A stretch of 64,000 bases of DNA from Nodosilinea sp. FACHB-131 (lineage in GTDB: Bacteria; Cyanobacteriota; Cyanobacteriia; Phormidesmidales; Phormidesmidaceae). The translations under genes were made by a program, and so were the position numbers. The stretch covers positions 62,001-126,000 of the forward strand of contig NZ_JACJOF010000033.1 of NCBI RefSeq assembly GCF_014695395.1, read 5' to 3'. The notes under the pieces are model-generated. The model did not search any database. It worked only from the letters and a program-made list of their open reading frames with translations, and was not told where the DNA came from. Below are positions 12,801 through 18,629 of the stretch, one piece after another. How positions within the stretch are numbered: the stretch's first letter is position 1; each line of letters starts with the position of its first letter.

Positions 12801-13899
12801 AGTGAGTGACTTGAAGCTAGATCCAGTCGCGTTTCCCAATGCTGCTGAGATTCAAGCTGACGAAATCCTGGGCCGCCTTACCGTTACCACTACCCTGGGT
12901 GATGCCAATGGCGACGGGCTCTACGAAGAGCTTTATGCCCTGGGCGGGCGCTCTTTTTCAATTTGGGATACCCAAGGCAATCTGGTCTACGACAGCGGCG
13001 CAGAGTTTGAGCAGACTATCGCTGAGTTGTTCCCCGCCGAATTTAATTCTGACAACAGCGAGAATGGCTCCTTCGACAGCCGCAGCGACGCCAAAGGCCC
13101 TGAGCCAGAAGGCGTGACCGTCGGTGAAGTCAACGGGCGAACCTATGCCTTCATTGGCCTAGAGCGGTTTGGCGGTGTAATGACCTACGACATCACTAAC
13201 CCCACCGAAGCGTTCTTTGTGGATTTCGTAAACAATCGCGATTTTGAAGGCAATGCTGAAGATGGTACCGCTGGCGATTTAGGGGCTGAAGGGCTGGTAT
13301 TTATCCCGGCTGCCGATAGCCCTAGCGGAAATCCTTTGGTAGTGGTGGCCAACGAAGTGAGCGGCAGCACTACCGTATTCGATGCCAGCGCCCTTGAGGC
13401 TCTCGCGCCTGACAATGACGGCCTGTCTGAGCTCTTCCTAGATCTGCGGGATTTGACTGGTGAAGTAGCCACCACCTTCACCGTCAATCGAGAGGCGGCC
13501 TTCGACAACTTCGTGGGCTTCTACCGCATAGCCGATCGCAACGGCGGCATTGACCTCAACGGCGACAGCATTGCCGACGTAGCGCCAGGTCAGTCAGGGT
13601 ATACCGAGGCTGCCTTAGCAAACCGCGCAGACGATGTGGCGCTGACCACCGCCAACCTAACTACGTCGGTCTTTGAGTCGACGGTAGCCGGAGGTAGCCT
13701 CTACGCCCCCTTCCTAATCGCCAACGGCAATTTGGACAGCTTCAAATCTAACGAGGTGTACTTTGCTTTTGGCAGCGCCAATGCCGACGGGGTTGAGCAC
13801 ATCCGCGTTATCGATGGTGCGATTGGGTTCGAGGATCTGTTTGGCGGTGGCGACAATGACTTTAATGACATCGTCGTGGAAGTTGCCGTGTCCGTCTAA
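9856..13899 (+). CDS. Large extracellular-type 5'-nucleotidase / choice-of-anchor I / DUF4114 protein
   Basis: A 1347-residue mosaic. Residues about 21-620 are a metallophosphatase/5'-nucleotidase unit: HAADQEGN metal motif at the start, GNHEFDQG catalytic motif, LLAHMQQ, and a C-terminal substrate domain with KNGGGIRNN and GGFSFSFDV. A Thr/Pro linker (DPTEPTDPTNPT) leads to a beta-propeller-like choice-of-anchor I domain (about 660-1190, with VANEGEPN and GDAREYD). The last 150 residues match DUF4114, ending GGGDNDFNDIV, a probable calcium-binding motif. No signal peptide is seen, so type I secretion is inferred from the C-terminal architecture. The likely role is phosphate scavenging from nucleotides outside the cell. 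An internal ATG at 9916 (MADFTLQLFHAAD) is an equally good start. Confidence 0.88.
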   Translation: MAEDNSVALATRCDPQVLSMADFTLQLFHAADQEGNISALDDAPRFSAVLNALKNQDLDGDGIAGFANTLILSSGDAYIPGVFFNASAGAFGGAGRGDILIQNALGFQAIAFGNHEFDQGTALVADLIGGGEDDPTTEIDELFAGTAFPYLSSNLDFSTDTNLANLVIPDAAAPQPKGIAASTVIEVNGERIGVVGATTPTISNVNVRISNPGTVTVLPQPFDSSPTSEQLDALAAEIQADVDALLAANPDIDKVVLLAHMQQIAIEQELAQRLSNVDIIVAGGSNTRLFDENDRARAGDTNQGIYPIIQTGADGNPVAVVNTDGNYKYVGRLVIDFDENGVLLPESYDPTISGAYATDDEGIAAVGGEGLADPAIAAITAALREAIIATESNVFGVSEVFLNGNRGAVRTQETNLGNLTADANLAIAKEVDPTAVISLKNGGGIRNNIGQTLVPAGGTGEAELLPNEEIPGVKPAGGISQNDVANALSFNNALSLVTVTAEELLALIEHGVSASLADDSATPGQFPQIGGFSFSFDVNGEPGNRVQSLAIEAEDGTDIDVVVQNGEIVGDPSRTFRMVTLSFLADGGDGYPFPTGEATNRIDLVDETAPATGNATFAPDFSEQDALAEYLFDNFGADTPFTAAETGRELDSRIQNLAFRSDAVIDSVNPTDPTEPTDPTNPTSLLVPVGTYSTGVFDASAAEIVVHDPATQRLFVVNANVPTVEVLDISDPSNPTKLFNIDPSAYGAGANSVAISNGIVAVAIESEEKTDPGSVVFFDIDGNFLNAVTVGALPDMLTFTPDGTKVLVANEGEPNADYSIDPEGSISIIDLSGGVENLTQANVTTADFTTFNDQRDALVADGVRIFGPNATVAQDVEPEYIAVTGDSRTAYVALQENNALAVVDIASGAVTDILPLGYKDHSVVPLDASDRDDAINITTYPNLFGLYLPDAISLYEAGGATYIVTANEGDAREYDTFAEEARVSDLKLDPVAFPNAAEIQADEILGRLTVTTTLGDANGDGLYEELYALGGRSFSIWDTQGNLVYDSGAEFEQTIAELFPAEFNSDNSENGSFDSRSDAKGPEPEGVTVGEVNGRTYAFIGLERFGGVMTYDITNPTEAFFVDFVNNRDFEGNAEDGTAGDLGAEGLVFIPAADSPSGNPLVVVANEVSGSTTVFDASALEALAPDNDGLSELFLDLRDLTGEVATTFTVNREAAFDNFVGFYRIADRNGGIDLNGDSIADVAPGQSGYTEAALANRADDVALTTANLTTSVFESTVAGGSLYAPFLIANGNLDSFKSNEVYFAFGSANADGVEHIRVIDGAIGFEDLFGGGDNDFNDIVVEVAVSV

Positions 13900-13964
13900 G
13901 GTCCGTAACAACTTAGTGTCAACCAACAGCTAAACGCTAATTGGCCTTGGCTAAATGAACCTCG

Positions 13965-14001
13965 TACAAAAGCAGGCTCAATTTTTGAGCCTGCTTTTGT
14001 A
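13965..14001 (+). terminator. Terminator after the nucleotidase gene
   Basis: Perfect long hairpin with 16 bp arms (TACAAAAGCAGGCTCA and its complement) around a short T-rich loop, 65 bp past the stop. The A-rich/T-rich ends would let it act in both directions. Confidence 0.85.
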
Positions 14002-14459
14002 TTGTTAGCACAACACAATCTTCATAGCCCTTATCAGTTAGATTAGGAAGGCTTGATACAAGATGTAGCAGCCCTAAAATTCAACGATCGCAACAAATCA
14101 TTACGTATCATCAAAACATGAATCACAAGAGTAATAGTTCTTTAATCTAATCTACCTATCTTGAGCTTAAGCCATTGTTTTTAACCATGAGGCAGAAAAA
14201 CTTTGCTAGCGATCGCCCCATCTTTGACAACAGCTTCTACACCCTTTTCTCAAAACTAAATTGGCGTTCACAAGTAGTCTCAATTTTTCCTAATTAAGCA
14301 TTTCAGTCCGTAAAATACCTGTGTTCATCACTTCAGCCACTCATTTCTGTGCTTAAGTGGGCTTGCCCAGCAGACTCTGTTTTTGCTAGCTAATCAGAAC
14401 AATGGGCAATATTCTTATAAAGAATAGAGCTTTAAGAATTTACTTTAAACGCGTCATCA
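14002..14459. other. Non-coding gap, no gene seen
   Basis: About 460 bp of AT-rich sequence between the nucleotidase terminator and the GAF-GGDEF gene. No convincing reading frame, RNA gene or repeat was found. It should hold the promoter of the downstream gene (AT-rich stretch near 14405-14450). Confidence 0.5.
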
Positions 14460-15422
14460 ATGACATTTATACCTACTATTGATACCAATCAGCTGCTTGA
14501 TTTCAATACCGCAGCCCTAGCCGTTTTGACCCATCTTCACGATCGGCTTGGATTTGATCTGTGGATGGTAACGCGCACCGAGGGTGAAGACTGGATTGTC
14601 TTACAGGCTAACGACACAGGCTACGGTGTCAAAGCCGGAGATGTTTTTCGCTGGTCTGACTCCTTCTGCTCTCGCATGGTCAAAGGAGAGGGTCCTCGCA
14701 TTGCCCCCACGTCTGAAACGGTGGTGGCCTACGCCGAAGCTCCCATTGGGCAACAAGTCAAAATTGGGGCCTACGTGGGCGTACCCCTTCTAAAGGAAGA
14801 CGGCACCTTATTTGGCACCCTTTGTGCTATTGACCCGCTGCCTCAGCCCCAGGTTATTCAACAGGAGCTGCCCTTAATTGAGCTTTTGGCCCAGCTGCTC
14901 AGCCGTATTCTCCACGCCGATATAAAATCTGCAGAGCAGGCGCGATTAGCCGAACATCTGCAAACAGAAGCGTTAACCGATGGCCTGACCGGACTCTACA
15001 ACCGTCGCGGCTGGGATCAGCTCTTAGACAGCGAAGAAGAACGCTGTGCCATCTATGGCTACCCTGCCAGCATCATTGTCATTGACATCGATGATCTCAA
15101 GGCAATCAACGACAGCCAGGGCCAAGCCGCCGGAGATCAGATTTTGCGGCGCACTGGGGACCTACTTAGGCAAATAACCCGCAAACAGGATACCGTTGCC
15201 CGCATTGGTGGCGATGGATTTGCCATACTCTGTGTGGAGTGCCCTCTAGTCGAGGGAGAGTTGATCAAACACCAACTCGAGCAGGCTCTAAGCGAAAGCC
15301 AGCTTCACGCCTCGGTAGGAATTGCGGGCCGCCACCCCAGCCAGGGGCTGCGGTGGGCTTGGGCCAATGCCGATCGCGCCATGTACAGCCGCAAGCCTGC
15401 TAGCCAACAAAAAAACCATTAA
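14460..15422 (+). CDS. GAF-GGDEF protein with degenerate active-site motif
   Basis: A 320-residue soluble signalling protein. Residues about 10-155 form a GAF sensor domain (SDSFCSRMVKGEGP, GAYVGVPLL, GTLCAIDPLP). A short linker leads to a GGDEF domain (DGLTGLYNRRGWDQ; IDIDDLKAINDSQGQAAGDQ). The signature reads RIGGDGFAIL: GGDGF instead of GGDEF, losing the glutamate that helps bind metal. Diguanylate cyclase activity may therefore be reduced or absent, leaving a GTP- or ligand-sensing role; this is inference. The allosteric RxxD site is not evident. The downstream gene order is interrupted by the tRNA and the integrated element. Confidence 0.88.
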   Translation: MTFIPTIDTNQLLDFNTAALAVLTHLHDRLGFDLWMVTRTEGEDWIVLQANDTGYGVKAGDVFRWSDSFCSRMVKGEGPRIAPTSETVVAYAEAPIGQQVKIGAYVGVPLLKEDGTLFGTLCAIDPLPQPQVIQQELPLIELLAQLLSRILHADIKSAEQARLAEHLQTEALTDGLTGLYNRRGWDQLLDSEEERCAIYGYPASIIVIDIDDLKAINDSQGQAAGDQILRRTGDLLRQITRKQDTVARIGGDGFAILCVECPLVEGELIKHQLEQALSESQLHASVGIAGRHPSQGLRWAWANADRAMYSRKPASQQKNH

Positions 15423-15503
15423 CTGCGTGATTAAAAGTGCTCATAGGCAGTTATAGTAATATTCAGTTGGTCACCACCGTTGGCCACAGCAACATAAACC
15501 AGT

Positions 15504-15532
15504 TTGACAAGGGTACACCTGTTATCTATACT
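15504..15532 (+). promoter_or_regulatory. Consensus sigma-70 promoter for tRNA-Glu
   Basis: TTGACA at 15504-15509 and TATACT at 15527-15532, separated by exactly 17 bp, with the tRNA starting 20 bp further on. The near-perfect consensus fits strong constitutive tRNA transcription. Confidence 0.85.
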
Positions 15533-15552
15533 GGGGAGTGTTGAAAAAATAG

Positions 15553-15625
15553 GCCCCCATCGTCTAGAGGCCTAGGACACCTCCCTTTCACGGAGGCGAC
15601 GGGGATTCGAATTCCCCTGGGGGTA
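15553..15625 (+). tRNA. trnE: tRNA-Glu (anticodon TTC)
   Basis: A 73-nt cloverleaf: acceptor stem GCCCCCA pairs with TGGGGGT, discriminator A; anticodon arm CCTCC-CTTTCAC-GGAGG with TTC anticodon; T-loop TTCGAAT. CCA is not encoded. In cyanobacteria glutamyl-tRNA also feeds tetrapyrrole (chlorophyll, bilin) synthesis. Its 3' end is the integration site of the element that follows; the gene remains intact because the element supplies an identical 3' end. Confidence 0.96.
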
Positions 15626-15628
15626 TAG
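15613..15628 (+). repeat. attL core, overlapping the tRNA-Glu 3' end
   Basis: Left copy of the 16 bp direct repeat. It spans the 3' T-stem strand, the acceptor-stem 3' strand, the discriminator and three bases beyond the tRNA, as is usual for tyrosine-integrase targets. Confidence 0.88.
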
Positions 15629-15649
15629 TTCTACTATCACGATGACATC

Positions 15650-15688
15650 AGCCCTGTAGCGCCCAAGAGCCTACGGGGCTTGCTTTTT
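15650..15688 (+). terminator. Terminator between tRNA-Glu and the integrase gene
   Basis: Stem AGCCCTGTAG / CTACGGGGCT (one G-T pair), then CTTTTT after two bases. It belongs to the element and would stop tRNA transcription from entering the integrase gene. Confidence 0.75.
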
Positions 15689-15774
15689 AGATACCATTGC
15701 GAAATGTATATCAACCCTGATTAACCCTAATCAACCTTAAACGCCCCTCTTTTTTTAGGCCACATTTTAGTCAC

Positions 15775-16905
15775 GTGGAAATAACCGGCAAGCTTCGACA
15801 GGTCAACGGTCGGCTTAAGGCCAGCAAAGTAGGGGTCACCGTCGAGCAGCACGGGGATAAATTGCGCCTGCGGGCTACCTTGCCCCCAAAACCGGGCAGC
15901 TCACAGTCAGAAGCATCACAGCAGCGGGTGAGCCTGGGGCTACCGGCTAACCCTGATGGTCTCAGGCGAGCAGAGAAAGAAGCACGGCTGTTAGGTGCCC
16001 AGTTAGCGGCCCGCGAATTTGATTGGGCCAGGTGGGGACACTCGGCCCCACGGGCGGCTGAATGGCTTTGTGATGAGGCGATCGCCGCTTTGCAAGTGCA
16101 GTACATCGCTGCCGGCGGCACCCTCGACACGTGGGAGGGTGACTATTGGAAACCCCTGCGAAAACTGCCGCCGGCGGCGGTGATAACAGTCGAGCTGCTG
16201 CGCCAGCTGGTGGAGAGCACCACGCCAAACAGCCGATCGAGGGTGCGCTGCTGTGTGGCGGCTGGGGCTTTAGCAAAATTTGCTGGGGTTGAGTTTGACG
16301 CTAGCCCCTACCGGGGGAACTACAGCCCAACAAAGGTAACGCCCCGCGACCTGCCCACCGATGTGGCGATCGCAGAGGTTAGGCACAACTTGCAGAACCC
16401 AGGATGGCGATGGGTTTACGGCATGATGGCTACTTACGGCTTGCGGAACCATGAGGTGTTCCACGTCGATTTGTCGAGCTTCCCACGGGTGAAGGTGCGC
16501 GAGACTACCAAAACGGGGGCTAGGGAGGTGTGGCCCTGCTATCCCGAATGGGCAGAAGAATGGGGGCTGAACTACCCGGTGTTTCCGCCGGTTGACCTCG
16601 ATCGCAGTAACCAGAAGATTGGGCACTCGGTCTCGAAGTATCTCAGCCCCCGTATGGCCTTTGTGCCCTATGACCTTCGCCACGCCTGGGCGATTCGCAC
16701 GTTGCTGTTTGGCTGGCCGGTGGAGCTGTCAGCTCGGCAGATGGGCCACAGCGTCGATGTGCACACGCGCACCTACCAGCGGTGGATCAGCTCTCAGCAG
16801 ATTGAGAGCGTGTATCGCCTGCTGGTGGAGCGGGCTGATCGGCCAAAGCCGCCTGGTGGTGAAGCCACCACAAACCAAACTGAAGATCGTATTCCCAATC
16901 GTTAA
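15775..16905 (+). CDS. int: Tyrosine-type site-specific integrase
   Basis: A 376-residue recombinase for integration at the tRNA-Glu end. The N-terminal part (about 1-60) is a basic arm-binding-like domain; the core-binding domain follows to about residue 185. The catalytic domain shows the first Arg in ATYGLRNHE, a Lys in ETTKTGAREVWP, the DLRHAW Arg-His motif, the QMGHS His, and the nucleophile Tyr in TRTYQRW. All catalytic positions look intact. The start is a GTG at 15775, the first in-frame start after the terminator. Its 3' end overlaps an oppositely oriented small gene by 119 bp. Confidence 0.93.
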   Translation: MEITGKLRQVNGRLKASKVGVTVEQHGDKLRLRATLPPKPGSSQSEASQQRVSLGLPANPDGLRRAEKEARLLGAQLAAREFDWARWGHSAPRAAEWLCDEAIAALQVQYIAAGGTLDTWEGDYWKPLRKLPPAAVITVELLRQLVESTTPNSRSRVRCCVAAGALAKFAGVEFDASPYRGNYSPTKVTPRDLPTDVAIAEVRHNLQNPGWRWVYGMMATYGLRNHEVFHVDLSSFPRVKVRETTKTGAREVWPCYPEWAEEWGLNYPVFPPVDLDRSNQKIGHSVSKYLSPRMAFVPYDLRHAWAIRTLLFGWPVELSARQMGHSVDVHTRTYQRWISSQQIESVYRLLVERADRPKPPGGEATTNQTEDRIPNR

Positions 16906-17044
16906 AGCCATAGGGTGAGTTGAGTTCTTCGTCATCGTCGAAGCCCTCACAGTCACACTCGCAATCTAAGTAGGGCTGAGCGACTGCATAAACATCTTCG
17001 CCGTCACAGTCGCAAGCCATTCCGCAGTCGGGGCACTCATGCAT
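16787..17044 (-). CDS. Small Cys-rich zinc-ribbon-like protein (85 aa)
   Basis: Begins MHECPDCGMACDCDGED with two CxxC/CxC-type pairs, then CECDCEG and a very acidic middle. Cys spacing suggests a zinc ribbon; such tiny proteins are common in phages and mobile elements. The last 119 bp run antisense to the end of the integrase gene, so transcription of the leftward operon could interfere with integrase expression (inference). It lies 6 bp past the excisionase-like gene, in the same direction. Confidence 0.6.
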   Translation of the reverse strand: MHECPDCGMACDCDGEDVYAVAQPYLDCECDCEGFDDDEELNSPYGFNDWEYDLQFGLWWLHHQAALADQPAPPAGDTRSQSAES

Positions 17045-17050
17045 ACAGGG

Positions 17051-17245
17051 TTACGCCTCCATCAACTTCTGAATTTTCTTGAGGTGCCAACGGTAGGTGG
17101 GCCGCCAGGCGTTGGGGTTGAGCACTCGGTAATGGGTGCCTTTCTTAAAGATGGTGTCGCGGTTCTCTCTGAGGTATTTGGGGCCACAGCCTAGCTCGGC
17201 GGCGGCTTCGGCAGTAGAGAGCCATACGCGGGGTTTCTTAGGCAT
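17051..17245 (-). CDS. xis: Excisionase-like small HTH protein
   Basis: A 64-residue basic protein whose WLSTAEAAAELGCGPKYLRE stretch is a MerR/excisionase-type helix-turn-helix, followed by a wing-like KKGTHYRVLNPNAWRPTYRW. Size, basic character and closeness to the integrase suggest a recombination directionality factor. Its start overlaps the end of the upstream 217-aa gene by 8 bp, so it is expressed with the element's leftward early operon rather than with the integrase. Function is inferred from fold type and position. Confidence 0.72.
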   Translation of the reverse strand: MPKKPRVWLSTAEAAAELGCGPKYLRENRDTIFKKGTHYRVLNPNAWRPTYRWHLKKIQKLMEA

Positions 17246-17891
17246 CCACTCTTTCCCCCCATTCTTCTACTAGGCGGGTGAGCAGGTAGACCCAATCGGT
17301 TTCGGTGAGACCATCGAAAACGCGATCGCAGTATTCCTCTATGGATGCCTCAACCTGCGGGGGCAGATCGGGGGGCGGGCCTAGGAATAGGCGATAGGTG
17401 CCAGCGGGGCTCTCGCTGGTGAGCATTTTTAGGGGGTACTCAGGGAGCTTGTGAGAGATCCACCCTTCGGCCAGGCCCTGGGCAATGGTGGCCGCATCGG
17501 CGGCGGGCTTACAGATGGGCAGGCCGCTGGGGTTTTGTACGTTATTCGCTGACTCTGGGCTGTCGAGTTCGCGGGCGATCGCTAGCAGATGCTCGGCTAG
17601 GTGCTGGGGCACGCGGATCGGAGTGGTAGGGCCGCTCCACTTGGCAGGGCGGCCTGCCTTCGATTTTGTAGATTTGGTTAGCGCCACCACTCGCGGATCA
17701 GAGGGCTCTAGCCTTTCTAGCCCCGATGAAAACTCGTGACTGCTACCGGAGTGCGTGAGCCAATCAACCACCAAGTCGGTGGAATGGGGGACGCGGGTTC
17801 GCTTCACGCGATCAACAACACCAATTTCGCTTTGATCTCGCCGGGAGCAAACGTAGTCACCCTTTCTGAGCGAACAAGTCTTTTCAGCCAT
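17238..17891 (-). CDS. Hypothetical DNA-binding-like protein (217 aa)
   Basis: The N-terminal 60 residues have an SH3-like pattern (LRKGDYVCSRRD, DLVVDWLTHSGSS). A basic linker GRPAKWSGPTTPIRVPQHLA resembles a ribbon-helix-helix or AT-hook-like segment seen in cyanobacterial regulators. The C-terminal half is helical and acidic. No enzyme motif is visible. Overlaps its neighbours at both ends (8 bp each), indicating a translationally coupled operon. Confidence 0.7.
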   Translation of the reverse strand: MAEKTCSLRKGDYVCSRRDQSEIGVVDRVKRTRVPHSTDLVVDWLTHSGSSHEFSSGLERLEPSDPRVVALTKSTKSKAGRPAKWSGPTTPIRVPQHLAEHLLAIARELDSPESANNVQNPSGLPICKPAADAATIAQGLAEGWISHKLPEYPLKMLTSESPAGTYRLFLGPPPDLPPQVEASIEEYCDRVFDGLTETDWVYLLTRLVEEWGERVDA

Positions 17892-18036
17892 CGCTGCTCA
17901 CCTCCGTTTCGTCGAGCTGCTCAATCATCAGCCACCATTCACGGGCGCAGAGCGCTTCCCAGCATTCCTGGCAGTAGCGATCCATCCACTCGATGCGGCC
18001 ACAGCCGCATTCTTTGCAGGGGTCAAGAATTGACAT
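17884..18036 (-). CDS. Tiny zinc-ribbon protein (50 aa)
   Basis: Found by reading the gap between the 217-aa gene and the HNH gene. It starts at an ATG (18036) and has two zinc-binding knuckles, CKECGCG and YCQECW, then a tryptophan-rich amphipathic helix. Its start overlaps the HNH gene by 14 bp and its stop overlaps the next ATG as ATGGCTGA, so the packing itself supports a real gene. Function unknown. Confidence 0.7.
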   Translation of the reverse strand: MSILDPCKECGCGRIEWMDRYCQECWEALCAREWWLMIEQLDETEVSSDG

Positions 18037-18427
18037 CGATCGCACCTCCCAGCAAGGTTAGTTGTCCAGCTCGCTCACGCTTGGCCTGGCTGTTGGCGGC
18101 CCGATAGGGGGCATCGTGGCGCAGGTGGCAGGGGGCGCAGAGTGCCCGCAGATTGCAGGGGGCGTTATCGCTGGGGTCTTGGTTGAGGTGAGCCACGGTG
18201 AGCACAAATCGAGTGGGATGTTCGCAGATGGTGCTGGCGGCGGTGTGGTTTACCCAGTCCAGCTCTGGCCAGTCTTCGTCTTCCATTCGAGTGATGAAAG
18301 CGAATAGGGTTTCATTCGTCATTCGGCAGGGCCTGCCACACTCCTGACACTTCCAACCAGCGTCGCTTTTTACTTTGAGCGCTATTTCGTTCCAATTTTT
18401 GGCGTAGCGGCTTCTATCCATTGGCAT
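18023..18427 (-). CDS. HNH endonuclease
   Basis: A 134-residue single-domain nuclease. A zinc-binding pair CQECGRPC is followed by a second pair ALCAPCH; the HNH core is visible as LTVAHLNQDPSDNAPCNLRALCAPCHLRHD (landmark residues His, Asn, His). Such proteins occur in phage packaging, restriction and mobile elements. Here it sits in the replication/recombination operon, not beside a terminase, so a packaging role is not indicated. Confidence 0.87.
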   Translation of the reverse strand: MPMDRSRYAKNWNEIALKVKSDAGWKCQECGRPCRMTNETLFAFITRMEDEDWPELDWVNHTAASTICEHPTRFVLTVAHLNQDPSDNAPCNLRALCAPCHLRHDAPYRAANSQAKRERAGQLTLLGGAIDVNS

Positions 18428-18629
18428 CGCTGCTCACCTCCCCTCTGGCGGAAAGGACGATCGCCACAGCAGCATTTAGCAAAGCATCGTCAGAGACTTC
18501 TAGCTGATTTGCCGCCGCGCCGTGCTTTAGGCCCCTGGCGGTGTCGATGACATCGATCATCATGGCCCCAATGCTCTCGTCAGCAGCGGCGACATATGAA
18601 GAAAACAGGGACTCGGGATTGTTACTCAT
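18414..18629 (-). CDS. Hypothetical small acidic protein (71 aa)
   Basis: Helical, acidic and Ala-rich, with no recognised motif. It overlaps the primase stop by 8 bp (ATGAGCCA arrangement) and the HNH start by 14 bp, as expected for a coupled operon, which is the main support for it. Confidence 0.6.
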   Translation of the reverse strand: MSNNPESLFSSYVAAADESIGAMMIDVIDTARGLKHGAAANQLEVSDDALLNAAVAIVLSARGEVSSDANG

